Notes under the pieces: generated by a model | Database searches by the model: none | Told to the model about the DNA's origin: nothing | Seen by the model: only the letters and a program-made list of their open reading frames with translations | Part shown: positions 43,458 to 52,402 of the stretch, in pieces | Layout of the letters: each line of letters opens with the position of its first letter | How positions within the stretch are numbered: position 1 is the stretch's first letter | NCBI GenBank assembly: GCA_965220895.1 | Contig: OZ244850.1 | Coordinates: 62,001 to 126,000 of the forward strand | Direction of reading: 5' to 3' | Length of the DNA stretch: 64,000 nucleotides | DNA from: WTFY01 sp965220895 | GTDB taxonomy: Bacteria > Pseudomonadota > Gammaproteobacteria > UBA4575 | Program-made: the position numbers and the translations under genes

Positions 43458-44680
43458 CAGATTTCATAGCCAGATCTAGGCTTCTCCCGGTGCTGGCCGC
43501 CAATGCCCGGGAGGCAGTCAGCAGCCTGCGCAGGGCACGATTGCGCACAATTCTTGGCCTGATCGGCATCATGATTGGTATTTCCTCAGTCATCGCCATG
43601 GTTTCGCTTGGAGAAATCGCCAGGGAGCAGGCCCGCAAGGAATTCGAAGCCCTGGGTACAGATGTCATGCTGATCCGGACAGCGGCCCAGTTCATGAATC
43701 CGGATGCCACTGAGATCAGTCTGAAAGATGCGACAGAACTGGCAGCAGCAGTGCCGTCGATTGCCGAGGCAGCACCCAGGATCCAGGGCCATGGAGAGTC
43801 CTGGCATGCTGGAAAACAGGTCGGACGGGGGAACATTCAGGGTGTCACTGAATCGTTCGCTGCTGTAAACCGGCTATCCCTTCGGGAAGGGCGATTCATT
43901 TCCGATCTCGATGTCGATCGCCCTTTCTGTGTCATCGGTGCCAGCATCGCAGACAAGATGCGCCAAAATGGAGAGACCCAGCCGATAGGCCAGATCATTG
44001 AAGTGAACGGGCTGTTGTTCACTGTCGTGGGCGTGCTCAATCACACGACTGAAAACTACGCACTGCCGATCCAGGTGGAGGCAAATAATGCCGTTTTCGT
44101 ACCCATCACCACCGCGAGACGGGCCATCGTTCCTGCAAACATTGACATCGTCATTGCCCGGTCACGCGCTGGCATCCATTACACGGCTGCGGTTGCTGAT
44201 GTCCAGTCATTCTTTCAGGACCGCTCTCCCCAGGTGAGTCTCGACATTCTCACTGCCAAGGAACTGATTGCACAGATGGAGGCGCAGATGGGTATTTTCA
44301 CCCTGCTGCTGGGAGCAGTAGGCAGTATCTCGCTGATTGTCGGCGGGATCGGCATCATGAATATCATGCTCGTTTCCGTAGCAGAACGTCGCCGGGAAAT
44401 TGCCATCCGCCGGGCTCTTGGCGCCCAGCGCGAGGATATTCAGAGCCAGTTCTTGATTGAATCCCTGATCCTGACGATGGCAGGTGGCGTACTCGGAATT
44501 CTGCTGGGCTTGGTGGTAACCTGGGGAATCTGCCAATTCACTGGCTGGAACTTCCTCATTTCGGGGGTATCCGTGACCAGCGGCCTTGGCACCGCTGTCG
44601 CAGTCGGGCTGTTTTTCGGGTTCCAGCCTGCGCGCCAAGCCTCACGGCTTGATCCGATTGCGGGTCTTCAGGGCGAATAG
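43454..44680 (+). CDS. MacB-type FtsX-family permease
   Basis: 408-residue permease: N-terminal helix about residues 35-57 (LRTILGLIGIMIGISSVIAMV), a large periplasmic domain about 58-285, and three C-terminal helices with the FtsX signature VGGIGIMNIMLVSVAERRREIAIRRALGAQ. This is the MacB arrangement with the ATPase as a separate gene. ATG at 43454 overlaps the ATPase stop. Export of a peptide, siderophore or lipid-like compound from the periplasm through TolC is typical; substrate unknown. Confidence 0.92.
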   Translation: MTDFIARSRLLPVLAANAREAVSSLRRARLRTILGLIGIMIGISSVIAMVSLGEIAREQARKEFEALGTDVMLIRTAAQFMNPDATEISLKDATELAAAVPSIAEAAPRIQGHGESWHAGKQVGRGNIQGVTESFAAVNRLSLREGRFISDLDVDRPFCVIGASIADKMRQNGETQPIGQIIEVNGLLFTVVGVLNHTTENYALPIQVEANNAVFVPITTARRAIVPANIDIVIARSRAGIHYTAAVADVQSFFQDRSPQVSLDILTAKELIAQMEAQMGIFTLLLGAVGSISLIVGGIGIMNIMLVSVAERRREIAIRRALGAQREDIQSQFLIESLILTMAGGVLGILLGLVVTWGICQFTGWNFLISGVSVTSGLGTAVAVGLFFGFQPARQASRLDPIAGLQGE

Positions 44681-44808
44681 GGCAGTACACCCGGCGGGCG
44701 ACTACACCCTGCAAAAATCAACCTGAGCCAAGCTACACGCCTGAGAGTAGGTTCACCCTCCCTCCAGCCAGAGAGGATGATGTGCGAGCTACATCCGGGT
44801 GAGTCAGC

Positions 44809-45426
44809 CTAGTCGTTATCCACGATGATAATCTGTACCCTTATAGTTGCCGGTACATGATGGCTCCCGCTGTGGCTTTCCCATGTACTGCTGCCGGCCC
44901 GCTTCACCTCGGGATTTGAGAAATGGAACCAATAATATTCATCACCTTCCTTTTCCGCGTCATCGAGGGGAGTCGTATAAAATTCAAACCACTTGGAGAA
45001 CCTGCCTCGGCTCTTTGCCGTATAGACAAACCCGCATCCGCTTACGTAGTCCTTGCCCTCCAAGCGGGAGTAGTCTCTAATGTTTGATCCTACGACTGAC
45101 CAGTCGACCCCTGTTGCAGTCCCGTCCGACAAGCATACGCTGTATCTCACACCATCAAAGCCCGCATTTTTAAATCGTCTTGCCTCATGCGGATAGCTTG
45201 GCAGGTTGAACGATACCTTCTTCCACTCATTTTCCCCTACACGGAACTGCTCATACGCGAAAGCCTCATTAGAAATAAAGAGGAATATGGCAAGGACTGC
45301 GGCCCACAGTATCCCGGTAATCCTTCGGACACAATGATTTTCAGTATCAGCAAATCTTTCAACTGCCTGACAATGTAGGTCTTCTGCTGAACACAGGGAC
45401 ATCCTTGAAATAATTTGTTTGCTCAT
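44809..45426 (-). CDS. Secreted or anchored protein of unknown function behind a poly-G promoter
   Basis: 205 residues, no recognised family. A polar N-terminus of about 35 residues precedes a hydrophobic segment (ILWAAVLAIFLFISNEAFA), then a soluble domain with many Tyr/Trp/Ser and two Cys (RYSVCLSD, VSGCGFVY) that could pair. GAGGG precedes the ATG. A 13-base G tract sits in the putative promoter spacer, suggesting phase-variable expression. It lies between the exporter operon (opposite strand) and the tRNA-Leu/Cys block. Confidence 0.65.
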   Translation of the reverse strand: MSKQIISRMSLCSAEDLHCQAVERFADTENHCVRRITGILWAAVLAIFLFISNEAFAYEQFRVGENEWKKVSFNLPSYPHEARRFKNAGFDGVRYSVCLSDGTATGVDWSVVGSNIRDYSRLEGKDYVSGCGFVYTAKSRGRFSKWFEFYTTPLDDAEKEGDEYYWFHFSNPEVKRAGSSTWESHSGSHHVPATIRVQIIIVDND

Positions 45427-45465
45427 GGCGGAACCCTCTCTAGATGCAGTTATTCCTTGTAACCA

Positions 45466-45494
45466 AGTTTACACCTCCCCCCCCCCCCCTTCAA
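45466..45494 (-). promoter_or_regulatory. Putative phase-variable promoter with G13 spacer tract
   Basis: On the minus strand a -35-like TTGAAG (45489-45494) and a -10-like TAAACT (45466-45471) are exactly 17 bp apart. The run of 13 G (45477-45489) supplies the last base of the -35 box and most of the spacer. The predicted start is about 33 nt upstream of the ATG at 45426. Slippage in the tract would change the spacer length and so promoter strength. Confidence 0.6.
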
Positions 45495-45504
45495 GGTGGT
45501 GGAA

Positions 45505-45531
45505 AGTTGTCCACTGTAGAGAGTTGTCCAC
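45505..45531. repeat. Direct repeat of AGTTGTCCAC with 17-bp period
   Basis: Two exact copies (45505-45514 and 45522-45531) just upstream of the poly-G promoter. They may be an operator; they also loosely resemble DnaA boxes. No regulator can be named. Confidence 0.45.
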
Positions 45532-45582
45532 AATTCCCTTATTATGTGTACGTTTTCGGATGTCATCGGATGGTTCAAATAA

Positions 45583-45670
45583 TGGTGCCCGGGGCCGGAG
45601 TCGAACCGGCATACCCTGTATGGGCGAGGGATTTTAAGTCCCTTGCGTCTACCAATTCCGCCACCCGGGC
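45583..45670 (-). tRNA. tRNA-Leu (TAA), intact
   Basis: 88 nt with encoded ACCA. Acceptor GCCCGGG / CCCGGGC pairs fully, anticodon stem AGGGA / TCCCT encloses CTTAAAA (anticodon TAA), a long variable arm is present, and T-arm GCCGG-TTCGACT-CCGGC. It is the functional partner of the decayed copy at 22035-22120. Confidence 0.95.
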
Positions 45671-45677
45671 TGGCAAG

Positions 45678-45747
45678 CTGCAGGACCGGAATCGAACCGG
45701 TATAGACGGCTTTGCAGGCCGCTGTATCACCACTCTGCCACCTGGCC
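45678..45747 (-). pseudogene. tRNA-Cys (GCA) copy with broken acceptor stem
   Basis: Nearly identical body to the intact tRNA-Cys at 38364-38437, including anticodon GCA. The 5' acceptor strand is GGCCAGG but the 3' strand reads CCTGCAG, so the outer three pairs are lost, and no CCA is encoded. It lies 7 bp upstream of the intact tRNA-Leu. Probably not a functional tRNA gene. Confidence 0.75.
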
Positions 45748-45863
45748 TTGTTTGCATCGGCGGGAAATCCACGGTGGTCCCGCCGTCAAGCCAGGTCCTG
45801 AGCTTTGCAACCAAAAACAAAGTCCAGTCCCCAAGCGTCCAGTCGACCCGTATGCAAGGGCCA

Positions 45864-46889
45864 CTACCCGCCAATATACGACATTTCTATTTTGGGAAGT
45901 AAGGGGGATTCCGATGTACGGGTTTCCGAATAGCGATCGTTACGCGTTGACCAGATCCTCCTGACTGCTTCTGCAATATACTGGTCACCAGCGCCTTCGC
46001 GCAACAGATGCCGCAAATCCCGGCCCTGGGTCGCAAACAGGCAGGTATACAGCTTGCCTTCGGCAGACAGCCTCGCCCGCGTGCAGTCCTGGCAAAAGGG
46101 CTGCGTCACGGAGGCGATGAGACCGATCTCCCCGCCGCCATCCATGTAGCGCCAGCGCTTGGCCACTTCTCCCCGGTAGTTGGGTTCCGCCGGCTCGATG
46201 TCGAACTCCTCACGCAGAACACTGACAATTTCTGTTGCGGTATACACCTCGTCGAGGTTCCACTGGTTCGTATGTCCGACATCCATGTACTCGATGAAGC
46301 GGAGGATCTTGCCGCTGCCGTGGAAGTGCCGTGCCATGGGTACAATGGAGTCTTCGTTGGCGCCCTTCTTCACCACCATGTTGACCTTGACCGGCACCAG
46401 CTCCGCCGCCTCCGCGTAATCGATGGCCCGAAGCACGAGGTCCGGACCGAAATCCACATCGCTGATCGACCGGAAGGTGGCGTCGTCCAGGGTGTCCAGG
46501 CTGATCGTGATACGGCTCAAGCCGGCATTCTTGAGCCGCCTGGCCCGGTCCTGGGTGAGCAGCACACCGTTGGTCGTCAGGCTGATATCCTGGATGGAAC
46601 CGATGGCCGCGAGATGTTCGATCAGTACTGCCAGGTTCTTGCGCAACAGCGGCTCGCCTCCGGTCAGCCGGATTTTTCGTACTCCCAGCGAGGCAAAGAT
46701 CCTTGCCACCCGGGTGATTTCCTCGAAACTCAGAAGCTGTTCCCTGTGCAAAAATTCATAATTGCTGCTGAACACTTCCTTGGGCATGCAGTAGCTGCAA
46801 CGGAAATTGCAGCGGTCAGTCACCGAGATCCTGAGATCCCGGACCGGTCGTGATAGGGTATCGAGTGTCTGTACGGTATTTTCTGTCAT
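45864..46889 (-). CDS. moaA: GTP 3',8-cyclase MoaA
   Basis: Radical-SAM enzyme that starts molybdenum cofactor synthesis by converting GTP to the cyclic precursor of cPMP. 341 residues. The N-terminal cluster Cys are in TDRCNFRCSYCMP; RLTGGEPLLR follows; the C-terminal cluster is in CQDCTRARLSAEGKLYTC. It ends in Gly-Gly, as required in this family. Intact, unlike the copy at 38545-39142. moeB, mobA and mobB are found about 14-17 kb downstream. Confidence 0.96.
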   Translation of the reverse strand: MTENTVQTLDTLSRPVRDLRISVTDRCNFRCSYCMPKEVFSSNYEFLHREQLLSFEEITRVARIFASLGVRKIRLTGGEPLLRKNLAVLIEHLAAIGSIQDISLTTNGVLLTQDRARRLKNAGLSRITISLDTLDDATFRSISDVDFGPDLVLRAIDYAEAAELVPVKVNMVVKKGANEDSIVPMARHFHGSGKILRFIEYMDVGHTNQWNLDEVYTATEIVSVLREEFDIEPAEPNYRGEVAKRWRYMDGGGEIGLIASVTQPFCQDCTRARLSAEGKLYTCLFATQGRDLRHLLREGAGDQYIAEAVRRIWSTRNDRYSETRTSESPLLPKIEMSYIGG

Positions 46890-46966
46890 GGGGAGAGGTC
46901 TGCCCGCCCCGGCACGTTATTTCCGGCAGGCCAGTAAAATAATAGCAAACTGCAGACCATGGAGAT

Positions 46967-48496
46967 ATGACCAGCGCCCGCCGCAAGCTCATCTACCTCA
47001 TCGCCGGACCCGTGGGCGCACTGCTCGTCTATCTGCTGCTCCTGGACCAGTTCGTCTCGGGCACAGGTGATCTGGCGCACCTGGATCATCCGGCCAAGGC
47101 CACCCTAGCCATGCTGGTGTGGATGGCGATCTGGTGGCTGACGGAAGCGGTTGATATCCGCGTGACAGCCCTGCTGCCCATCGCGCTTTTCCCGGTGTTC
47201 GGAGTCGCCTCAATCCGTGATGCAACCGCCCCCTACGCCTCGCATATCATCTTCTTGCTGCTCGGCGGATTTCTGATCGCGACCGCCATCCAGCGGTGGG
47301 GACTGGACAAGCGGATTGCACTGGGCATCCTGAGCCGGGTCGGGAACTCCCCGGCCCGCATCGTTGGCGGATTCATGCTGGCTACCGCATTTCTGAGCGC
47401 ATTCATCTCCAACACGGCCACCACCGCCATGATGTTGCCGATCGGGCTGAGTGTCATCGGCCTGGTGCTGTTCAATGGAGATTCCGGCGAAGAGGTTCAC
47501 CGGGAACATGCGTTTGCGACCTGTATCATGCTGAGCATTGCCTATGCCGCCTCCATCGGCGGAATCTCGACGGTGATCGGCACCATCCCCAATTCGTTTG
47601 CAGTCTCTTTCATACGCGATGCCATCGATGCGCCCTACCAGCAGGACATCAGTTTCTTCGAATGGTCAAAGATCGGTGTGCCCATCGTGCTGGTATTGCT
47701 GCCCCTGAGTTGGTGGCTTCTGACCAAGGTCGTCTACAAGGTCGATACCATCCGGCTGTCTGGTTCAGCAGCGGTCCTGCGGGAGAAAAGGCGAGCACTC
47801 GGGGCCATGGACTACGAGGAAAAGGCCGTACTGGGCGTGTTCGCGTTCACCGTCCTGTTGTGGCTCGGGCGCACCTCCCTGCAGCAGGTCGAACTCTCCT
47901 GGTCCGGCCAGGTGTTCGTGCCGCTGGCTGGGCTCACGGATTCGGGCATTGCGATTTTCGCCGCGATACTGCTGTTCATCCTTCCTGCCAAGAACCACTC
48001 CGGGCAATTCATCCTGCAGTGGGTGGACCTCAAGAACCTGCCCTGGGGAATCCTGTTGCTTCTGGGCGGAGGACTGAGCTTGGCCGCGGCCGTGAAGGCC
48101 AACGGGGTCACGGAATTTATCGGGGCGCAGGCCCTGGGGCTGTCGTTCCTGCCCGTGTTCCTGATTCTGCTGGTGGTCATCAGTGCCGTGGTATTCCTGA
48201 CCGAACTGACCTCGAATACCGCGACCACGGCAACCCTGGTGCCGATCCTGGCCGCGATTGCCCCGGCGCTCGGCATCCATCCCTATACCCTGATCATCCC
48301 GGCCTCGATCGCGGCAAGCTGCGCGTTCATGCTGCCCATCGCCACTCCGCCCAATGCCATCGTCTTCGGCTCGGGCCATATCAGCTCGCAGCAGATGCGA
48401 AGAACCGGCATCTGGCTGAACCTCATTTGCCTGACGGTGATCACGCTGGCAGCCGCGACACTCAGCGACTTCATGATCCGGCTGGTGGCCGGATAG
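46967..48496 (+). CDS. SLC13/DASS-family anion:sodium symporter
   Basis: 509-residue inner-membrane transporter of the divalent anion:Na+ symporter family. The two SNT sodium-binding motifs are present: SNTATTAMMLP around residue 145 and SNTATTATLVP around 414, within two inverted repeats of helices. Substrates in the family include dicarboxylates and sulfate; the sequence does not decide. Divergent from moaA, 77 bp apart; converges on the isocitrate-lyase-family gene. Confidence 0.92.
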   Translation: MTSARRKLIYLIAGPVGALLVYLLLLDQFVSGTGDLAHLDHPAKATLAMLVWMAIWWLTEAVDIRVTALLPIALFPVFGVASIRDATAPYASHIIFLLLGGFLIATAIQRWGLDKRIALGILSRVGNSPARIVGGFMLATAFLSAFISNTATTAMMLPIGLSVIGLVLFNGDSGEEVHREHAFATCIMLSIAYAASIGGISTVIGTIPNSFAVSFIRDAIDAPYQQDISFFEWSKIGVPIVLVLLPLSWWLLTKVVYKVDTIRLSGSAAVLREKRRALGAMDYEEKAVLGVFAFTVLLWLGRTSLQQVELSWSGQVFVPLAGLTDSGIAIFAAILLFILPAKNHSGQFILQWVDLKNLPWGILLLLGGGLSLAAAVKANGVTEFIGAQALGLSFLPVFLILLVVISAVVFLTELTSNTATTATLVPILAAIAPALGIHPYTLIIPASIAASCAFMLPIATPPNAIVFGSGHISSQQMRRTGIWLNLICLTVITLAAATLSDFMIRLVAG

Positions 48497-48504
48497 ATCC
48501 CCGG

Positions 48505-49365
48505 CTACTCACCGTACTTCTCGGAGAACCGGTATTTCTCCTCGACCCCGATCAGGTCGTTGAACTCGGAGAAGCTGAGCAGCTCGTTTTCCATGCCCAG
48601 GGTGGTGCCGGTCTCGTGCAGGTGCGCATACAGGCTGCGAAGCACGTGCCCAGCCGCGAACAGGCCGGTTAGCGGGTAGAGGATGAGCTGGAACCCCAGG
48701 GATTCCAGCTGCGCTTTCGCCAATACCGGGGTCTTGCCGCCCTCGATCATGTTGGCCACGATTGGCCTGGGGGCCCGCTCCCCGATTCGTTCAAGCTGCT
48801 CAATTGAGCCCGGCGCTTCCACGAAACTTGCATCGGCTCCTGCCTCACGGGCTTCTGTGACACGCGCGATGGCCTCGTCCAGGCCGTGCACGGCTTCGGC
48901 ATCGGTGCGCGCCACGATAAAGAAGTCATGGTTGGCGCGGGCATCCACCGCCGCGCGGATTTTCTGCAGGTAGTTTTCGCGCGCGATGACTTTCTTGTTG
49001 CGCATGTGGCCACAGCGCTTCGGCCACACCTGGTCTTCCAGGAAACAGCCGGCAGCCCCGGCGCTTATCAGAAGCTCGATCGTGCGGTGCACGTTCAGCG
49101 GGTTGCCGTAACCGGTGTCGGCATCGACGATTACGGGGATGGACACGCTCGAGCAGATGGCACGTGCGCGCTCCACGACCTCGGTTTGGGTCAACAGGCC
49201 AAAATCCGGCTCGCCGATGGTTGCCGCGGCCAGCGAATAGCCGGACACGAATCCCATCGGGAAACCTACTTGTTCTGCAATTTTCGCAGACAGGGTGTCG
49301 TAGATGCCCGGAAAAGCCAGGGCACCGACCTGATCCAAAACCAGCTGTACGCGGTTTGCTGCCAT
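48505..49365 (-). CDS. Isocitrate lyase / PEP mutase superfamily enzyme
   Basis: 286-residue TIM-barrel enzyme acting on 2-hydroxy- or 2-oxo-acids. Mg-binding VDADTGYGNPLN around residue 87, PKRCGHMRNKKV around residue 115 with the lyase Cys in place, and VARTDAEA around 152. Candidate activities are 2-methylisocitrate lyase-like or oxaloacetate decarboxylase. GAGGGAG precedes the ATG. No prp or glyoxylate genes are adjacent, so the specific reaction stays open. Confidence 0.88.
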   Translation of the reverse strand: MAANRVQLVLDQVGALAFPGIYDTLSAKIAEQVGFPMGFVSGYSLAAATIGEPDFGLLTQTEVVERARAICSSVSIPVIVDADTGYGNPLNVHRTIELLISAGAAGCFLEDQVWPKRCGHMRNKKVIARENYLQKIRAAVDARANHDFFIVARTDAEAVHGLDEAIARVTEAREAGADASFVEAPGSIEQLERIGERAPRPIVANMIEGGKTPVLAKAQLESLGFQLILYPLTGLFAAGHVLRSLYAHLHETGTTLGMENELLSFSEFNDLIGVEEKYRFSEKYGE

Positions 49366-49446
49366 GAAAATACTCCCTCAAAATACAAAAATACCACAAT
49401 GCCTGAAAACTCATCACTATCGCTTAGGTCAGGACGGGGATGCAGA

Positions 49447-50745
49447 TCATCCCTTCTGCATCATTTTGATTCGTTTGCGCACACCTTCAAAGATTGGTTC
49501 TGTCGTTGATTCCGGTACACCGGCACCCACAGCCAAGGCAGCCGTCTGTGCAATGGCATCATCAATCTGCAGGACAAGGCTGGAAAAGATGCTGTCCATA
49601 TCCTGCTCACGCAACCCTGTTTTTTGACCGGTTTGATAGAAATGCCGGAGCTGGATTTGATTCAGACGGTAATGGTTTTTATCCCCGAAGGCCATGGCCA
49701 GTCGAATCTTTTGATCCGGAAATTCCGGCCAGGGCGAGGCTGAAATCACATCATACAAAGGCGTGAGCCGGTAGCCATCGGGCGAGATGGATATCGAGAA
49801 GTTTTTTGCATGACCATCAATGGCCGCCAGCAGCCAGAACACGATTTGCGCTTTCATGAAGGTCATGCGGTCTTCATACGGGTCGATGGCGCCGTTCAGG
49901 AATTCCAGAACGCTGTCAACGCCTGGACCGCCATCACTTTGGTATTTCAGTACAGGCGAAACCCCCAGCGCCTGACACATATCCTCCTGAGGCAGTCTGT
50001 AGATTATCCCATCCCGCCAGACCCGGTCGAAGCGCTCGATGACAATGACGGGTGCATCATTGATGATCAGTACCTCGGCCTTGGCTGACTCAAGACCCAA
50101 GGTGCGGCACAGTTCAAGACAGGTCCACTCATTCCAGGGGGTGTCAGAAAAATCAGCACCGGCTGCACTTTCCTTCATGGCAGGCTTGAAGATGTGCGAG
50201 GTCGGTGTCGGCCCCAGGGGCAACTGCCATTGACCTTTGATCCGGAGAAAGGCCGTTTTTTCCTGCATTCCCGCAATGGAGATTCGAAAGTCATCGTGAC
50301 CAACCCGAACGCCAAGGGGCGTGGTTCCGAGTTCAGCGATCCGGGCAGCGATCTCATCATCGCTGACCGGCCTGTACTCCATGCTCGCCGGGTCACCGGG
50401 ACCCAGTCCCTCGGGAACGAAGCGCAGTGCTCCCACGCAATCTCGCCCGAGCACAGCCAGAAGATCAAAAACTCCGGCGCTGTCTGCCTGCTCACGAGCC
50501 GCGATTTTTTCTCTTACCGTGCGATCATCCGGCAACAACCCGTCGAAGTAGCTGGCCACACCTTCTCCAGAGAGGATCTGGTCGGTCAGTGTCATGGATG
50601 CGGAAATGGGAAATGCCTGATCCAGCGACAACCAGCCTGGATCATAACGAAACGAGGTAGCACCACCAGGTTCGCGGGTATACATGCCAACCTTACTTGA
50701 GCCGACATACACGTCGAGTATGCGTCTTTGGCGTTTACGTCCCAC
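49447..50745 (-). CDS. hipA: HipA-family serine/threonine kinase toxin
   Basis: 432-residue kinase of the HipBA toxin-antitoxin type, which arrests growth by phosphorylating a translation factor. Family features: an N-terminal beta subdomain with VGSSKVGMYTREPGG, activation-loop region ISIAGMQEKTAF, VIVIERFDRVWRDG, the catalytic stretch AAIDGHAKNFSIS (HxxN), and LTPLYDVISA. GTG start abuts the hipB stop. Intact. Confidence 0.92.
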   Translation of the reverse strand: MGRKRQRRILDVYVGSSKVGMYTREPGGATSFRYDPGWLSLDQAFPISASMTLTDQILSGEGVASYFDGLLPDDRTVREKIAAREQADSAGVFDLLAVLGRDCVGALRFVPEGLGPGDPASMEYRPVSDDEIAARIAELGTTPLGVRVGHDDFRISIAGMQEKTAFLRIKGQWQLPLGPTPTSHIFKPAMKESAAGADFSDTPWNEWTCLELCRTLGLESAKAEVLIINDAPVIVIERFDRVWRDGIIYRLPQEDMCQALGVSPVLKYQSDGGPGVDSVLEFLNGAIDPYEDRMTFMKAQIVFWLLAAIDGHAKNFSISISPDGYRLTPLYDVISASPWPEFPDQKIRLAMAFGDKNHYRLNQIQLRHFYQTGQKTGLREQDMDSIFSSLVLQIDDAIAQTAALAVGAGVPESTTEPIFEGVRKRIKMMQKG

Positions 50746-50991
50746 TCAATACTCCGTGGGATCAAACCCGCCTTTTCGGCGCGAGACGACCGACAGGTCC
50801 ATGTCCAGGGCCGCCAGCACCTTGATTACGGTATCGTGTCTTGCCGCAGTCACACCGTTCTCAAGATCGGATATCAGCGCCTGGCGGACGGAGGCTTTCC
50901 GAGCTACATCCACTTGTCGTAAGCCCTTGTTCTTGCGTGCACGGCGGATGGCTTCACCGAGTTCCTTGTTGTTGCGTATGATCTTTCCCAT
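50746..50991 (-). CDS. hipB: HipB-type XRE antitoxin/repressor
   Basis: 81-residue helix-turn-helix antitoxin: ELGEAIRRARKNKGLRQVDVARKASVRQALISDLENG is the HTH, followed by TVIKVLAALDMDLSVV and a short C-terminal tail. It neutralises HipA and represses its own operon. hipA begins at the base after its stop codon. Palindromic elements lie immediately upstream. Confidence 0.93.
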   Translation of the reverse strand: MGKIIRNNKELGEAIRRARKNKGLRQVDVARKASVRQALISDLENGVTAARHDTVIKVLAALDMDLSVVSRRKGGFDPTEY

Positions 50992-51010
50992 CTTGACTAT
51001 TCCTCTTTAA

Positions 51011-51073
51011 ATACGATCTATCGTATATTGCCTGTATATACTATCCTCCGTATAATATCAATATATACGTATA
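51011..51073. promoter_or_regulatory. hipBA operator region with palindromes
   Basis: ATACGATCTATCGTAT (51011-51026) is a perfect inverted repeat with 6-bp arms, and TATACGTATA (51064-51073) a second palindrome; an AT-rich stretch with ATAC/GTAT half-sites at 51034-51054 lies between. The placement 20-80 bp upstream of hipB fits cooperative autorepression by HipB. Confidence 0.65.
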
Positions 51074-51231
51074 AGCGGATATCATGGAATCTAATGTCCC
51101 AGCGCATGGTGAGGAAAGCAGCTTACTGCCATGAATAACGCAGATGACACGGTGTCAGGGTGGCACCAATCTCGGCAGATTGTGCAAGCAATTCCGAGTG
51201 ACCCAACCGAAGATGCCGATCATACCGATGA

Positions 51232-52161
51232 TCAGCGCTCAGGCGGTGTGGTCACCTGTTGCCTGTAGCCTGGCAACGGCCTGCCCCGCCCTGCGATAGC
51301 CATGCCGCCCAGGATGACGACCAGTGCAAGGAACGCCTGCAGGCTGAAAGGCTCGTTCATCAACGCGATGCCCATCAACAGTGCCCAGACCGGGATCAGG
51401 TAATTGATCTGTGAGAGAAACGAAGGCCCTGCCCGGGCAATCACCGCAAAATAGATCAGGGTGGCCAATGCCGTGGGGAACAGCCCCAGCAGCACCACCG
51501 CCAGGAACTCTGTGCTCACCAGCCGGATGGATGCCTGACCCCCGGCTGCCCACCAGGCGGGCAGCATGATCAGGGCCGACACGGCGATCACGGCTGCGGA
51601 TACGGCCAGCAGGCTTTCCTTGGGCAACTGCTTGGCGAGGATGGTATTGAGTGCATAACACAGGGCCCCGCCCAGGACGCTCAGCATGGGCAAGAGCGTA
51701 TGGGTTTCATTGCCGAATTCTGTGACGGCTGCGGGTCCGAGCAGGATCAGGATCCCGCTAAACCCGGACGTGAAACCCAGCACCTGAAACGTGCTCAGCC
51801 TTTCTCCGGGCACGAAGAAATGCGCCATCACGATTGTTGCCAGCGGCATGACGGCCATCAGGATCCCCGCTATGCCGCTGTCGATGGTCTGCTGTCCCCA
51901 GCTTATCAGGTAAAACGGCAGGCAGTTGCCGAAGATGGCCAGCGCGAGGATCAAGGGCCAGAGGGTGCGCACGAAGCCAAAAGATTCCTTCCGGATCAGG
52001 GCCAGCGACAGCAGCAGTACGGCAGCAATGGCAATTCGCCCGGCCGTCACGGTGACGGGCATCAGCTCGGCCACGGCCAGCTTGGTCAGCATGAAGGCGC
52101 TGCCATACATGGCTGTCAGGGCAAGGAGGCCCAGCCAGTCTAGCGGTTTCGCGTGCTGCAC
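51232..52161 (-). CDS. EamA-family (DMT) transporter
   Basis: 309-residue inner-membrane protein with ten hydrophobic helices in two EamA repeats (LLALTAMYGSAFMLTKLAV ... and LSVLGGALCYALNTILAK ...). Members export metabolites such as amino acids or import nucleotide-related compounds; substrate cannot be called. GTG start with AGGTAA upstream. Confidence 0.9.
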   Translation of the reverse strand: MQHAKPLDWLGLLALTAMYGSAFMLTKLAVAELMPVTVTAGRIAIAAVLLLSLALIRKESFGFVRTLWPLILALAIFGNCLPFYLISWGQQTIDSGIAGILMAVMPLATIVMAHFFVPGERLSTFQVLGFTSGFSGILILLGPAAVTEFGNETHTLLPMLSVLGGALCYALNTILAKQLPKESLLAVSAAVIAVSALIMLPAWWAAGGQASIRLVSTEFLAVVLLGLFPTALATLIYFAVIARAGPSFLSQINYLIPVWALLMGIALMNEPFSLQAFLALVVILGGMAIAGRGRPLPGYRQQVTTPPER

Positions 52162-52402
52162 GATGGATTACCTGCCCGGGCGCATGCCATCCGGTGTTCT
52201 TCCATGTTCCCTGGTGCCTTCCATGCCCGCCAGTATAGGGACACAGGCCAGAGGCTGCCATCCGCACCCGGTGGTATGCCCGCAGTCCGCGAGGCGGAAC
52301 AGCCGAGCGGCAAGGATTCGGGTACACTGATGCGACTTTTATTCACAACCATTCCGGGAGTCGCAGGCGCACGCGCGCAAGCCGTGGCAAAGGGATCATC
52401 TC

